Positions 16,102-24,094 of a stretch of DNA of 35,629 bases are shown here, in pieces. Both the position numbers and the translations under genes were made by a program. Under the pieces are notes generated by a model, which saw only the letters and a list, made by a program, of their open reading frames with translations, had not been told where the DNA came from and searched no databases. How positions within the stretch are numbered: position 1 is the stretch's first letter; every line of letters starts with the position of its first letter. The stretch lies in assembly GCF_015206895.1 (NCBI RefSeq), contig NZ_JADEXU010000078.1, forward strand, positions 1 to 35,629, read 5' to 3'. Source of the DNA: Nostoc sp. LEGE 12450 (GTDB lineage: Bacteria > Cyanobacteriota > Cyanobacteriia > Cyanobacteriales > Nostocaceae).

Positions 16102-17997
16102 TTAAACTTTTGCGTAATAAATTCTTCCCCAATTAGAGTTTAAATTTTGATGATTCAACCAATACACTTCCACTTGGAATTGTTCATCATTTAACAAGTC
16201 TTGCCATCGACCGTTGTGGGGAAAAGGAACATCGACAACTTGAGCAAAACTTGAGCAATTTAATACGATAATAAATTTTTCCAATTGCCCATCTTTTCCT
16301 ATACCCCAGCGATGATAAATAATAACATCCTTGTCAATATCAACGCCATAGCCTTGATAATTAAATTTAGTATTTCTCTCGTCGTAATTATCAGGGTAAA
16401 AGAAAGGTGAACACAGTGAAGGATAATCTTTTCTGATCTGAATCAGTTTTTTGTACAAGTTAATTAATCTACTACCGATAAAATCAGTACTGCGTTCCCA
16501 ATTAACTGGTCTGAGGCGTACACGATCAGGTCCACTTTCCGGCAAATAATATTCATCGCCAAATTCCTGACCATTATGAATCAGTACTGTACCAGGCAAT
16601 GTCAACAGTGCTATAGCATAAGGCTGAGTTTTAAACCAATTTTCCTCTCTAGAGACACCAACTTTAGAACCACCAACTTTATTAACTAAAGTGCCGTGGT
16701 CATGATTCTCAATGTAGATTACAGGATTATTGCCTGGATAAAAATCTCTACTGGTATGCATGACCCTCATAATTGACGTATTAACGTTGCCAGATAGACC
16801 AGAGTCAAAAGCTTGAAACATTAAAGGATCATACCAACAACCTGTTGCACCAATTCTATTGGTATCATCAATTGCCTGATATCTATTATCAGTTAAATGT
16901 TCTATCATCAAAGCAATATTTGTTCGATTAGTACCATATAGATAACCATGCAGGTTTGAAATAAGTCTACTAATTCCAGGATCTACGCCATCTCTACGGA
17001 AAAATCCCAAAGTGTAATCAAAACGTATGCCATCAATTTGATATGTATCTAGCCAATATTTGCATACATCAAAGATAAATTCCTGAGCACATTTATTATC
17101 AAAATTTAGTTCTTCAAAAAAACCTCCACCCTCGAAATTACCAACAAAAGGTGAATCTTGAGGATTCTGGTACAGCCAATAATAAGGGAAGCCTCTACCT
17201 GGGTTATTTTTATCTACATCTACATGGTTAAAAACACCATCCATGATCACATGGATATTACGGCTATGAAGCTCATCGATTAGCATCTGTAGCCTAAATA
17301 ACCTATCAAGATTGGCCCCTAATTCGGGAGATTTTGGATTGGTATAACGGTCTTCAACAGCAAAATATAAAAATGGATTGTATCCCCAACTAAAATTACG
17401 ACCATAAGTAGCTGTCCAGGGCATAAATTCAACAGCATTAATACCCAAATCTACCAAATAATCAATTTTTTCTCTAATTATGTCCAAGGGAGCTTTTCCT
17501 TGAACTTGGGGATTGCTATGAGCAAACAGCTTTTCAACAAAATCATCAATCATGATTTCATATATTATTAAATCCTTTGGTGTCAGGCGGTTAGCTATAG
17601 GTTTGACGTTTTGAACTCGGTTTCCACCAACAACAAAAGCAGAATTTTCATGATTTGGATCTTGACCACTGTATTTTGTGCAAGGGTCATTGCACCATCT
17701 TTGTTCACCATTTTCAAATGTGACAAAGAATTTGTATTGATAAAAGCCATCAGGCAGAGTAGTTTGATAATCATATAACCATCCTTTCGGATGGTCTTGT
17801 TTGGTCATTCCTGGGGCAGTATTGATGTTCCAATTTTTATGATTAATCTTGCCTTGAAAATCACCAACAACTTTAATATTTTTGATGTGCGGTATTCCAC
17901 CTTTGATATATTGTGCTGGATCTTTATTACTGTCTGGAAAGAACAGCTTAAAAGTAACGTTGTTACCAGCAGTAACAACACCAAATTCTTCGTACAT
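16102..17997 (-). CDS. GH13 alpha-amylase-family glycosidase with N-terminal CBM48-like domain
   Basis: This 631-residue enzyme has a beta-sandwich N-terminal region (KNIKVVGDFQGKINHKNW, about 40-125), the pattern of CBM48/isoamylase-N domains, followed by a GH13 barrel. Conserved regions: DGVFNHV (253-259), GIRFDYTLG with nucleophile D327, ALMIEHLTD with acid/base E366, and YIENHDHG with D433. Branching enzymes and maltooligosyltrehalose trehalohydrolases share this domain order; the exact specificity is not clear. No signal peptide. The ATG at 17997 lacks a strong ribosome site. It is first in the leftward row with astacin-like and S51 genes, separated from them by about 157 bp. Confidence 0.87.
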   Translation of the reverse strand: MYEEFGVVTAGNNVTFKLFFPDSNKDPAQYIKGGIPHIKNIKVVGDFQGKINHKNWNINTAPGMTKQDHPKGWLYDYQTTLPDGFYQYKFFVTFENGEQRWCNDPCTKYSGQDPNHENSAFVVGGNRVQNVKPIANRLTPKDLIIYEIMIDDFVEKLFAHSNPQVQGKAPLDIIREKIDYLVDLGINAVEFMPWTATYGRNFSWGYNPFLYFAVEDRYTNPKSPELGANLDRLFRLQMLIDELHSRNIHVIMDGVFNHVDVDKNNPGRGFPYYWLYQNPQDSPFVGNFEGGGFFEELNFDNKCAQEFIFDVCKYWLDTYQIDGIRFDYTLGFFRRDGVDPGISRLISNLHGYLYGTNRTNIALMIEHLTDNRYQAIDDTNRIGATGCWYDPLMFQAFDSGLSGNVNTSIMRVMHTSRDFYPGNNPVIYIENHDHGTLVNKVGGSKVGVSREENWFKTQPYAIALLTLPGTVLIHNGQEFGDEYYLPESGPDRVRLRPVNWERSTDFIGSRLINLYKKLIQIRKDYPSLCSPFFYPDNYDERNTKFNYQGYGVDIDKDVIIYHRWGIGKDGQLEKFIIVLNCSSFAQVVDVPFPHNGRWQDLLNDEQFQVEVYWLNHQNLNSNWGRIYYAKV

Positions 17998-18378
17998 AAT
18001 TTCTTATAAATATAGTTGCTTGTTAAGATTCAACATTACGTATTACACTATCGGTTATTCCTCTAACTTTAGAAATATATTTTGTTTATTTTTTTTAGTT
18101 TCTCCGGGGAGATGAATACCCATGAAAACAAGGTAAATTTATCGCATTTAACCCTTAGTATTGGAGGCGGATATAGCGAAAATACTGTTCAATAAAAATG
18201 ATTTTTAAGTTTAATCTAATAAAAACTACAATAAATGGGGTCAAATGAGGTGTCACTAAGTTTTAAGGCTTTGGATTTTCTTACTTTTGGGTGTTTGATA
18301 TCAAACTTGCGCTTTATCAGACACAGATAATCGGTGGAGGGCGATTGCGTCCCGCACTGCCCCTTGGGCAATCGCTAA
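17998..18378. other. Intergenic region between the GH13 and recombinase genes
   Basis: About 380 bp. It holds the promoter of the leftward GH13 gene and the 3' flank of the leftward recombinase gene. A tiny plus-strand ORF (18112-18195, MNTHENKVNLSHLTLSIGGG) is present but lacks support. No repeat was seen except a 13-mer also found at 20838. Confidence 0.4.
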
Positions 18379-19236
18379 TTAAAATGGCTCAGACCATCGC
18401 TTAACTAAAACCTCCCCAGAACTTCTATCAGGGCTAACGTGCAGATATTTACTCGTAGTATCCAAACTTGTATGCCCCAAAGTAGCCTGCACCAAATGCA
18501 CCGGAACACCTTCATCTAAAGCGTGGGTAGCATGACTGTGCCTAAACCAGTGCGCTGAAACATTCATGGCATTCTCCAATTCCGCCGCCGCCGCCGCCCG
18601 CTTCACCACTCGGTCAATGTGAGAAGGTGCTAAAGGTCTACCCGTAGCACTGGCAAACACAGGCGCATCCTTCAACGCTTCGCCGCGCAGTGCCATTAAC
18701 TCCAGCCATAGCGATTGGGGGACGTGAACTCTACGAGTGCGCCCACCCTTGCCGTAAACATTAATCTGCCCACCGCCCCCGCGAGAAGCGATCGCATCCT
18801 TCCACCGCAACCCGCACAACTCAGACACCCGAATCCCAGTTAAATACAAAGTTTTTAAAATCAACCGATTGCGCTTGTCAGTTGTCGCTGCAATCATCGC
18901 ATCCACATCCGACGGTGTAAGAATACGCTCCACCAAGGTATCTTTCGGCTTGGGCAACTTGAACTGCTTGGGGATCGGACTGCGAGTCAGGGGCGGTTTC
19001 TCCAAACTGGTTACATAGGAAAAAAACGCCTTGAGAATGTTGAGATGCTTAACCTTGGTCGTGTCTGCCTCTTGCAGGAAATCTAACCAATCCCGAACAT
19101 GACGGATCTGGATGTCAGCGATCGCGTCCACCGAGGTAAAAGTTAAGAACTTGCGAATGGTATTGTGATACGAAGCCCTTGTTTTACCATGATGCACGTC
19201 CAACCATTCTTCTACCAATTCCGTCAGCGTTCTCAT
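18379..19236 (-). CDS. XerC/D-like tyrosine recombinase (complete)
   Basis: The 285-residue protein has a SAM-like core-binding N-terminal domain (about 1-90) and a catalytic domain with all expected residues: R136 in TGIRVSELCGLRW, K163 in YGKGGRTRRV, H229 and R232 in HWFRHSHATHAL, H255 in LGHTSLDTTSKY and nucleophile Y264. It should be active in site-specific DNA recombination, for example resolution of plasmid multimers or integration of cassettes. A partial copy of its 3' end lies at 12894-13079 in the same orientation. Many GC-rich stretches and a HIP1 site set it apart from the A/T-rich DNA around it. Confidence 0.93.
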   Translation of the reverse strand: MRTLTELVEEWLDVHHGKTRASYHNTIRKFLTFTSVDAIADIQIRHVRDWLDFLQEADTTKVKHLNILKAFFSYVTSLEKPPLTRSPIPKQFKLPKPKDTLVERILTPSDVDAMIAATTDKRNRLILKTLYLTGIRVSELCGLRWKDAIASRGGGGQINVYGKGGRTRRVHVPQSLWLELMALRGEALKDAPVFASATGRPLAPSHIDRVVKRAAAAAELENAMNVSAHWFRHSHATHALDEGVPVHLVQATLGHTSLDTTSKYLHVSPDRSSGEVLVKRWSEPF

Positions 19237-19335
19237 ACAAGGGGCAGGTGTGTGATGAGTAGAAACCTACTATTACACTCCATTATCCCTGGAAAGGTGA
19301 TGCTTTCGTGAACGACTTCACACACTTTACTCTGG

Positions 19336-19384
19336 CTTATCAATCGCTCCGCTTGTGATCCTGATTCTCTCGTTGATTGATAAG
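19336..19384. repeat. 10-bp inverted repeat upstream of the recombinase gene
   Basis: CTTATCAATC (19336-19345) and GATTGATAAG (19375-19384) are exact reverse complements around 29 nt. Its place about 100 bp from the recombinase start makes a recombination or regulatory site conceivable. Confidence 0.4.
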
Positions 19385-19422
19385 TTTTACTTAATTCCCT
19401 TCATTAGGTGGAGGAATGCACC

Positions 19423-19648
19423 ATGAAAGCTGGATGCAATACCAGATTTAGGAGAAATTGATATCAATGATGATATCAACGCGGATCTTGATCCGCCCCG
19501 CAAACAGATTTTCACCCCAGGTCAACCATCAACGGCAGTCTGCACCATGTCTAGACTGAAACCAACTGGAAATAAAACTTACCTCATAGGTCGCGCACGG
19601 GACATTTCATGCTATTGTCTGACTTATTTTATAGTAAATTTCATATAA
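19423..19648 (+). pseudogene. Small gene frameshifted at its start
   Basis: An excellent ribosome site (GGTGGAGG, 8 nt upstream) precedes ATG 19423, but the frame stops after 12 codons. Removing one A after the ATG would give MKLDAIPDLGEIDINDDINA and a continuous frame to TAA at 19646, ending GRARDISCYCLTYF. The product is not recognised. It ends 24 nt before the XRE gene, where the partner toxin of such a regulator would be expected, but no toxin motif can be seen. Confidence 0.4.
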
Positions 19649-19672
19649 AATGGAAGATGACGAGGAACAACA

Positions 19673-19999
19673 ATGACACAGGAACCCGTTTTTGAAGAAA
19701 GCAGTGGCAACGTATTCGCTGACCTCGGTTTGTCGAATGCTTCGGAACTTTTTACGCGGGGCAAGATAGGGATTCAGGTACTGCGCCTTTTGAAACAACG
19801 CAACCTAAAACAGCGTGAAATTAGCGAACTTCTTGCCATTCCCCAGCCAGAAGTATCTCGTTTGATGAAAGGAGAGTTTCAACGGTTCAGCGAGGGCAAA
19901 CTCCTCATTTTCCTCAAGCGACTCGATACGGAAATCACCTTACATCTTCGCCCTCGTCACGCGCCGCCCCAATCTGTTGAAACTGTGATATCGCTATAG
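19673..19999 (+). CDS. XRE-family HTH regulator (COG5606-like, HigA-type antitoxin)
   Basis: The 108-residue protein has a central helix-turn-helix: QVLRLLKQRNLKQREISELL and AIPQPEVSRLMKGEFQRF (about 36-73), followed by SEGKLLIFLKRLDTEITLHL. This is the pattern of COG5606 XRE proteins that act as antitoxins to Gp49/HigB-like toxins. The ATG has GAGGAAC upstream. No intact toxin gene is adjacent; the preceding small gene is broken and the next gene is a papain-fold protein. It may be an orphan antitoxin or a repressor. Confidence 0.8.
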   Translation: MTQEPVFEESSGNVFADLGLSNASELFTRGKIGIQVLRLLKQRNLKQREISELLAIPQPEVSRLMKGEFQRFSEGKLLIFLKRLDTEITLHLRPRHAPPQSVETVISL

Positions 20000-20089
20000 G
20001 GAGGATGAAAAATTCAGCTTAATAAAAGTTTGGACTTGCAGGAATCACGGTTTAGTATGTGACAAGCGAGCAAATTTTAGGATGTATGA

Positions 20090-20443
20090 TTGAGCAGGTT
20101 ATCGACTGAAGAAATTTATCAAGCACTTGGCAATATTTCCTCTCAATTTCAAAATCTTGAATGTGACAAATGTGCCATAGCATTGAAGTCATGGAGCGAT
20201 TCTAATGGAATTGAGGGAAAAATTATAAAACTCAGAACTAAAAAGCGAAATGATTTCTTTATAATTAGCAATCGTTACAGTGATAGTGAGTCAATTACTG
20301 ATAATGGCATTCATTACGGTGTAGAAGTTTTTGGACTAGTTTTTGATAATCTTTCACGTCTTGGATTACCCCGTGATGAATGGATAAATGATTTTTCCTG
20401 TCGAAGTGGGGAATTTTCTTTAGAAGAGTTAGATAATTTATAA
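20090..20443 (+). CDS. Papain-fold toxin domain protein (Tox-PL-2-like)
   Basis: The 117-residue product starts at a TTG (an in-frame stop lies directly upstream), with AGGA 7 nt before it. It reads STEEIYQALGNISSQFQNLE then CDKCAIALKSW (C25, C28), ITDNGIHYGVEVFG (H75) and VFDNLSRLGL (D86). The order Cys, His, Asp/Asn matches the papain-fold toxin 2 family found at the C-termini of polymorphic toxins and as stand-alone small genes in cyanobacteria. As a free-standing domain it could be a toxin of a toxin-immunity pair. The next gene, 32 bp downstream, is a probable immunity partner. Which cysteine is catalytic is not certain. Confidence 0.7.
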   Translation: MSRLSTEEIYQALGNISSQFQNLECDKCAIALKSWSDSNGIEGKIIKLRTKKRNDFFIISNRYSDSESITDNGIHYGVEVFGLVFDNLSRLGLPRDEWINDFSCRSGEFSLEELDNL

Positions 20444-20475
20444 AATATCAAGCCAGACTATCAGGAGAAAATATT

Positions 20476-20850
20476 ATGAGCGAAGTGTATGAAATTTTAG
20501 CAAAAATTCAAGCCAAACCAGGTATGTATATTGGTCGTCCTTCTGTGAGCGATTTATTTATGTTTTTGGTTGGGTATGAATGTTCTCGGAGTGAATTGGG
20601 AATTGAAAATACTGAGGATGAAGAAGATTTTTATGGAGAGTTTCAGCCTTGGTTACAGAAAAAGCTAGGAATAACAACGGTAAGCTCTTGGGCGAAAATG
20701 ATTATGCTTTACTGTCACGATGAAAGGGCTGGTTTTGAAAAGTTCTTTAATTTGTTGGATGAGTTTAAACAACGAAATCAGAATTTAGATGCAAATGAGG
20801 TTAATAATATATCTCAAGTAGTGGCGACTGCTGTAAAAGGGGTCAAATGA
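20476..20850 (+). CDS. Probable immunity protein for the papain-fold toxin
   Basis: The 124-residue protein has a strong ribosome site (AGGAGA) and begins EVYEILAKIQAKPGMYIGRP SVSDLFMFLVGY. The pattern KPGMYIGxPSVSxLxxFLxGY is, to my knowledge, typical of small bacterial immunity-like proteins paired with polymorphic toxins. It is acidic, soluble and directly follows the papain-fold gene in the same direction. The 3' end runs up to the GGGG-ended repeat. The pairing is inferred from position and size. Confidence 0.6.
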   Translation: MSEVYEILAKIQAKPGMYIGRPSVSDLFMFLVGYECSRSELGIENTEDEEDFYGEFQPWLQKKLGITTVSSWAKMIMLYCHDERAGFEKFFNLLDEFKQRNQNLDANEVNNISQVVATAVKGVK

Positions 20851-20854
20851 GCAT

Positions 20855-20946
20855 CCGTTTTTGGGCAAGTTAGTAAATCGCAAAATTGGTTTCTGCAACA
20901 TTTGTTTACAACGTGTCCCAAAATGCAGGTATCCCGGCTGTACCCC
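20855..20946 (-). repeat. Third copy of the GGGG-ended repeat
   Basis: Read on the minus strand from 20946 it is GGGGTACAGCCGGGATAC, then TGGGACACGTTGTAAACA and TGCGATTTACTAACTTG, matching 1969-2055 with only a few differences over about 85 bp. It interrupts the 3' end of the HTH gene to its right. In a plain ORF call it fuses a foreign tail (GVQPGYLHFGTRCKQML) to that protein. Confidence 0.8.
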
Positions 20947-21105
20947 TAGAAGGCGACAAGCTACATAAACCACTTTTTGAGGGTTGCGCCTGTGCCCTCC
21001 ATTTATCCCCCAACAACGGACAGTGAAATCATTTTCGTAACCTAAGACGAGTGCTAGCTCGTTGTAAGTTAATTGCCACTTTTTCTTAAATTCTATTGGG
21101 TGCAT
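20947..21105 (-). pseudogene. Small HTH-like plasmid protein truncated at its 3' end by the repeat
   Basis: The start is set at ATG 21105 (MHPIEFKKKW), with GAAGGA about 10 nt upstream. The frame reads LTYNELALVLGYENDFTVRC and RRNPQKVVYVACRLL and then enters the GGGG repeat. The sequence resembles short helix-turn-helix-like proteins of cyanobacterial plasmids located next to a Walker ATPase gene; they normally end soon after ACRLL, so little may be lost. Reading through the repeat would give a 106-residue product ending at 20785 with a repeat-encoded tail. Confidence 0.6.
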
Positions 21106-21174
21106 AAATGTAAATCCTTCACTATTTTTAATCGACAAAGTTTTCCGGTTTTGTGACTCACGAGAAATATTTAT

Positions 21175-22632
21175 CTAACGAGCGCTAATAAATCTGAGCA
21201 AGCTATCAGGATAAAACCAGTCTGGAACTGTGACGCGCTTCGATTCAATTAGATTTCCGTCGTCATCATAAAGACCACTGATTTCAGCATGGTTTAGAGG
21301 TACGCGACCGTTCTTTGACTTGCGCTTGATTTGGATAGTTTCGCTTTGCCTTAAATCATTAAAACCCTCAGCATTGCCACTGGCGGCATTAGTAAAAGCA
21401 TGAGAAATACAAACTAGATATTCGGCAGCCTTGCGAACGTCAGTAAGTGAATGTCTCACAAATTTTTTGACTGATTCTTTACAATCATCTTGCAGAGAAA
21501 GCTGTGTCAATTCATCCCAAAGTGTTTGAATAGGGGTATCGTTTTCTGTGCGGTCGCTCCAACGTTGAACAGCTTCATCCATTGCCTCACCAATAGCTAA
21601 ATAATCGTTGCGTTCGCCGATTAATTCTGGTTCTAAAGGAATCAACAACTTCCAAGCTTTCGCTCTATTTTTATGTCCATGAGCATCAACGATTGATGTG
21701 ATATTCCAATCAAAAATCGCCTTCCTACACATAACAACTGATGCAGCAAAACTGCTTTTCCCACTACCTTGACCTCCCAACACCCAAACTGGTTTTGTTG
21801 ATTCAATGACATCCCATAGCCAGCCCCCCTCATGATTTTTTAAAAGTTGAATTAATTCTTGGGCGGTCGTGCCTTGTGGAGCCGATACTTTTTCATTACT
21901 GGGATTGATATTTTCTGCGTCCGCTTTGCGCTTATCTCTTCTGTTTTCAGCAATGGATTTGTCAGCTACAGAATCAGCGACCGCGAACTGTTTTTTAGTA
22001 TTGCTAAACTGTAAATCTTCAAGCTCTGATTGACGCTGATACTGTTGCTGCAATTCCTCAAGAGAGATATAGCGTTCTTGGACTAACAAATTATCAGCGC
22101 GTCTGTCAATGTCCTTCTTATGCTTGTCCTTAATCCGCTCTGATTCATGGGACTGTAAATCGCGCTCAGTCCTAGTAATTAAACCTTGGCGCTTAATAGC
22201 TGTCTTAAAATATTCGAGACGCTGAAAACTTGACTCGTTATCAATCTCATCTTTAGCAGCCCAGCAGTAATAACCCATCCAGACAAAAGCAGGCGCGACT
22301 AATAACCATAAACTAGGATTCTCCGATGGAGCCAAATCGTTAGTAATGAAAGCACCGTCAGGGAGAGACACAACATCATTAAACTGTCGTGACTTCCATA
22401 CTTCTGTTAGCAATCGGTACTTGAAACGACAGTATTTATTATCAAGTACCGATTGTGATTTTGCGGGTTTGTTATAGTACTTCCCAAACTTGCGTTTGTT
22501 CGCGGTAGTAGGGCAAAATCGCACCTCAGTAAATTGATAAGGGTGCGGTGTCTGCCCATAGTAATAAGCGCTGAAAAGCCCCATAAGTAAAGCTGTGACA
22601 GCACCAATTTTCAGTAGGGGTTGAGCCTTCAT
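21175..22632 (-). CDS. Membrane-anchored Walker ATPase of a plasmid module
   Basis: The 485-residue protein has two predicted membrane segments (LLKIGAVTALLMGLFSAYYY, about 6-26; LWLLVAPAFVWMGYYCW, about 108-124), a charged coiled-coil region (about 135-240) and a C-terminal P-loop domain. Walker A is GGQGSGKS (286-293) and a Walker B-like IQTLWDE lies at about 368-374. The architecture recalls FtsK/HerA/VirD4-like or Zot-like pumps, but none can be confirmed. The ATG overlaps the stop of the upstream membrane protein gene (ATGA), so the two are translationally coupled. It is the largest gene of the leftward block and probably its motor. Confidence 0.7.
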   Translation of the reverse strand: MKAQPLLKIGAVTALLMGLFSAYYYGQTPHPYQFTEVRFCPTTANKRKFGKYYNKPAKSQSVLDNKYCRFKYRLLTEVWKSRQFNDVVSLPDGAFITNDLAPSENPSLWLLVAPAFVWMGYYCWAAKDEIDNESSFQRLEYFKTAIKRQGLITRTERDLQSHESERIKDKHKKDIDRRADNLLVQERYISLEELQQQYQRQSELEDLQFSNTKKQFAVADSVADKSIAENRRDKRKADAENINPSNEKVSAPQGTTAQELIQLLKNHEGGWLWDVIESTKPVWVLGGQGSGKSSFAASVVMCRKAIFDWNITSIVDAHGHKNRAKAWKLLIPLEPELIGERNDYLAIGEAMDEAVQRWSDRTENDTPIQTLWDELTQLSLQDDCKESVKKFVRHSLTDVRKAAEYLVCISHAFTNAASGNAEGFNDLRQSETIQIKRKSKNGRVPLNHAEISGLYDDDGNLIESKRVTVPDWFYPDSLLRFISAR

Positions 22633-23210
22633 GACTTGGATTTGTGGATGCCGTAAACAACACTACCTGCCACTAATGCACCCACCAAAAACACAATAGT
22701 TTTGTCTGATTCTGGCAGACGGTTAAAATCTTCTACAGTCGCTTTGATGTTGTCATAAGTCTTGTGTGAGTTCTGCATTGTGGTGTAAAAATCGCCGATG
22801 GCAGTCCACAAAATGAAACATCCGAATATTGTTTGAAAGAGAAATTTTATCGCCTTGTCCATGTCCGTAAAAACCCATCCTTCAGGAGACTTATTTACGG
22901 TAAACTCCAATAAATCACGATTAACTATTTGATTAATTCCCAACACAATAGCGACCGCAGGCAGTAGCCCCGCCGAACCTGTAGCTATTACTAAATACTT
23001 AGCCAAGCAATAGGAAGTAACACCCCAGCCGCAAGACTCAATACCTTTGAGAACAGCGCGACTACGATTAAGCTTTTCAATTTCCTTCGCTTTGAATCTT
23101 TTAATAGCTTCTTGTTCATCCTGGGTAAACGCGGTATCAGGATAATCTTGATAATCGAGTGATTGTTCGGTGTCCCCGTCTTGCAGTGAGGTGTTAAATT
23201 CATCTAACAT
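22629..23210 (-). CDS. Small multi-spanning membrane protein
   Basis: The 193-residue protein has an acidic, soluble N-terminus (about 1-55) and three to four hydrophobic stretches: SYCLAKYLVIATG with LLPAVAIVLGI (about 66-93), FLFQTIFGCFILWTAIGDF (about 123-142) and IVFLVGALVAGSVVYGI (about 172-188). No family is recognised. Its stop overlaps the start of the ATPase gene by 4 nt, so the two products likely work together at the membrane. A hairpin lies just upstream of its start. Confidence 0.65.
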   Translation of the reverse strand: MLDEFNTSLQDGDTEQSLDYQDYPDTAFTQDEQEAIKRFKAKEIEKLNRSRAVLKGIESCGWGVTSYCLAKYLVIATGSAGLLPAVAIVLGINQIVNRDLLEFTVNKSPEGWVFTDMDKAIKFLFQTIFGCFILWTAIGDFYTTMQNSHKTYDNIKATVEDFNRLPESDKTIVFLVGALVAGSVVYGIHKSKS

Positions 23211-23233
23211 TGTTCTTATGACGAATTTTGATT

Positions 23234-23263
23234 TCCCCTACTGAGCGGTAACTTAGTAGGGGA
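23234..23263. terminator. 9-bp hairpin with T-run on the plus strand
   Basis: TCCCCTACT (23234-23242) and AGTAGGGGA (23255-23263) pair perfectly around 12 nt, followed by TTTTG on the plus strand. In the leftward direction of the surrounding genes it is followed by A-rich DNA, so it may attenuate or protect the leftward mRNA between two genes rather than end it. Confidence 0.45.
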
Positions 23264-23277
23264 TTTTGCTATGCTGA

Positions 23278-23925
23278 TTACTCGAAAATCGTAGAAACAG
23301 CAGTACGGAAGGCTTGGACTAACTTGTTAGTCGTAAATGACTTACGAGGCACTAAATCAAGGTCTGAACCTTCGCCATAAGTCAATAGATGTTTTGCCTT
23401 TTCCGTTTCATAAGTCCTATCAGCGTCTAGCTGTGCCTTCACGGGTCGGGCTAACTGCGATTTAGCAGCCGCCAGATGGTCAACCTTACTCATGTGATAG
23501 TCGATGTAAGCCTTGAGCTTAACTAGGTCGATGCTTTCTCTGTAGCGCTGATTCTCTAGTGTGCGGTCGCTGGACAGCTTCAATCCGATTTCTGAGCGTT
23601 CGTGACCGTACTTTAAATTTGCGATCGTTAAATCAGCACTGGCTTTGTCGAGAGCAATACCAGATGCGCCAGCTTGTTTGTAAATCTCTGCAAGTCCTTT
23701 GTTATATTCCTCAGTGCCTTTGATGAACGCTGACAGGTTATCTGTGATGTAGGGCATGATGGTTAAGATGCGTTCGCCTTCGTTGCCCATTTCCCCTACT
23801 TTGGTCAACGCTGCATCGTCACCATTGATGCAACCCATGATTAAGCTGTCTGCAACGCCTAATTTCTCAGCCCTTGCCTTCAGCTTTTTACCATGCTTGC
23901 CGACTAGATTCTTGATATGTTTCAC
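23278..23925 (-). CDS. Conserved hypothetical, helical soluble protein
   Basis: The 215-residue protein starts at a GTG (23925) with GGAG 8 nt upstream. It is rich in helix-forming residues (EEYNKGLAEIYKQAGASGIA, SDRTLENQRYRESIDLVKLK), with no cysteine-rich or membrane segment. It sits in the leftward block, its start overlapping the preceding short membrane-protein frame. No function is recognised; coiled-coil assembly is plausible. Confidence 0.6.
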   Translation of the reverse strand: MKHIKNLVGKHGKKLKARAEKLGVADSLIMGCINGDDAALTKVGEMGNEGERILTIMPYITDNLSAFIKGTEEYNKGLAEIYKQAGASGIALDKASADLTIANLKYGHERSEIGLKLSSDRTLENQRYRESIDLVKLKAYIDYHMSKVDHLAAAKSQLARPVKAQLDADRTYETEKAKHLLTYGEGSDLDLVPRKSFTTNKLVQAFRTAVSTIFE

Positions 23926-24094
23926 GTTTTTGACTCCTGTATGTGCAACATTCCGTCATAAACCATTGAGACAGGGGGGCCGCGAGTGCAATTAGCAACG
24001 GTATCCCCACAAGCCCAATCAACAAATGTTTGTAAGTGAGCTTGTTTGCTCCTTTAATCGATAATTCCGGCGAAAGATAACGCGAGGTCTGCAA
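23888..24094 (-). CDS. Possible short membrane protein, start uncertain
   Basis: The frame encodes a single hydrophobic span (KHLLIGLVGIPLLIALAAPL) followed by a polar tail with Cys-Cys. No ATG is available: the outer start would be TTG 24094 inside the upstream gene, while a ribosome-site-like AAAGGAG at about 24050 suggests a nearer start such as TTG 24025 or 24022. It overlaps both neighbours, typical of this compact block. The hydrophobic span favours a real product. Confidence 0.4.
   Translation of the reverse strand: MQTSRYLSPELSIKGANKLTYKHLLIGLVGIPLLIALAAPLSQWFMTECCTYRSQKRETYQESSRQAW

Noticed and set aside
18112..18195. A 27-residue ORF with a GGG motif that might be a leader or precursor peptide.
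   Set aside because: The purine-rich stretch touches the ATG, and no processing or transport genes are nearby.
18237..20852. The 13-mer GGGGTCAAATGAG occurs at 18237 and again near 20838, flanking the recombinase and toxin genes.
   Set aside because: A 13-bp match is expected by chance several times in 35 kb, and the similarity does not extend beyond it.
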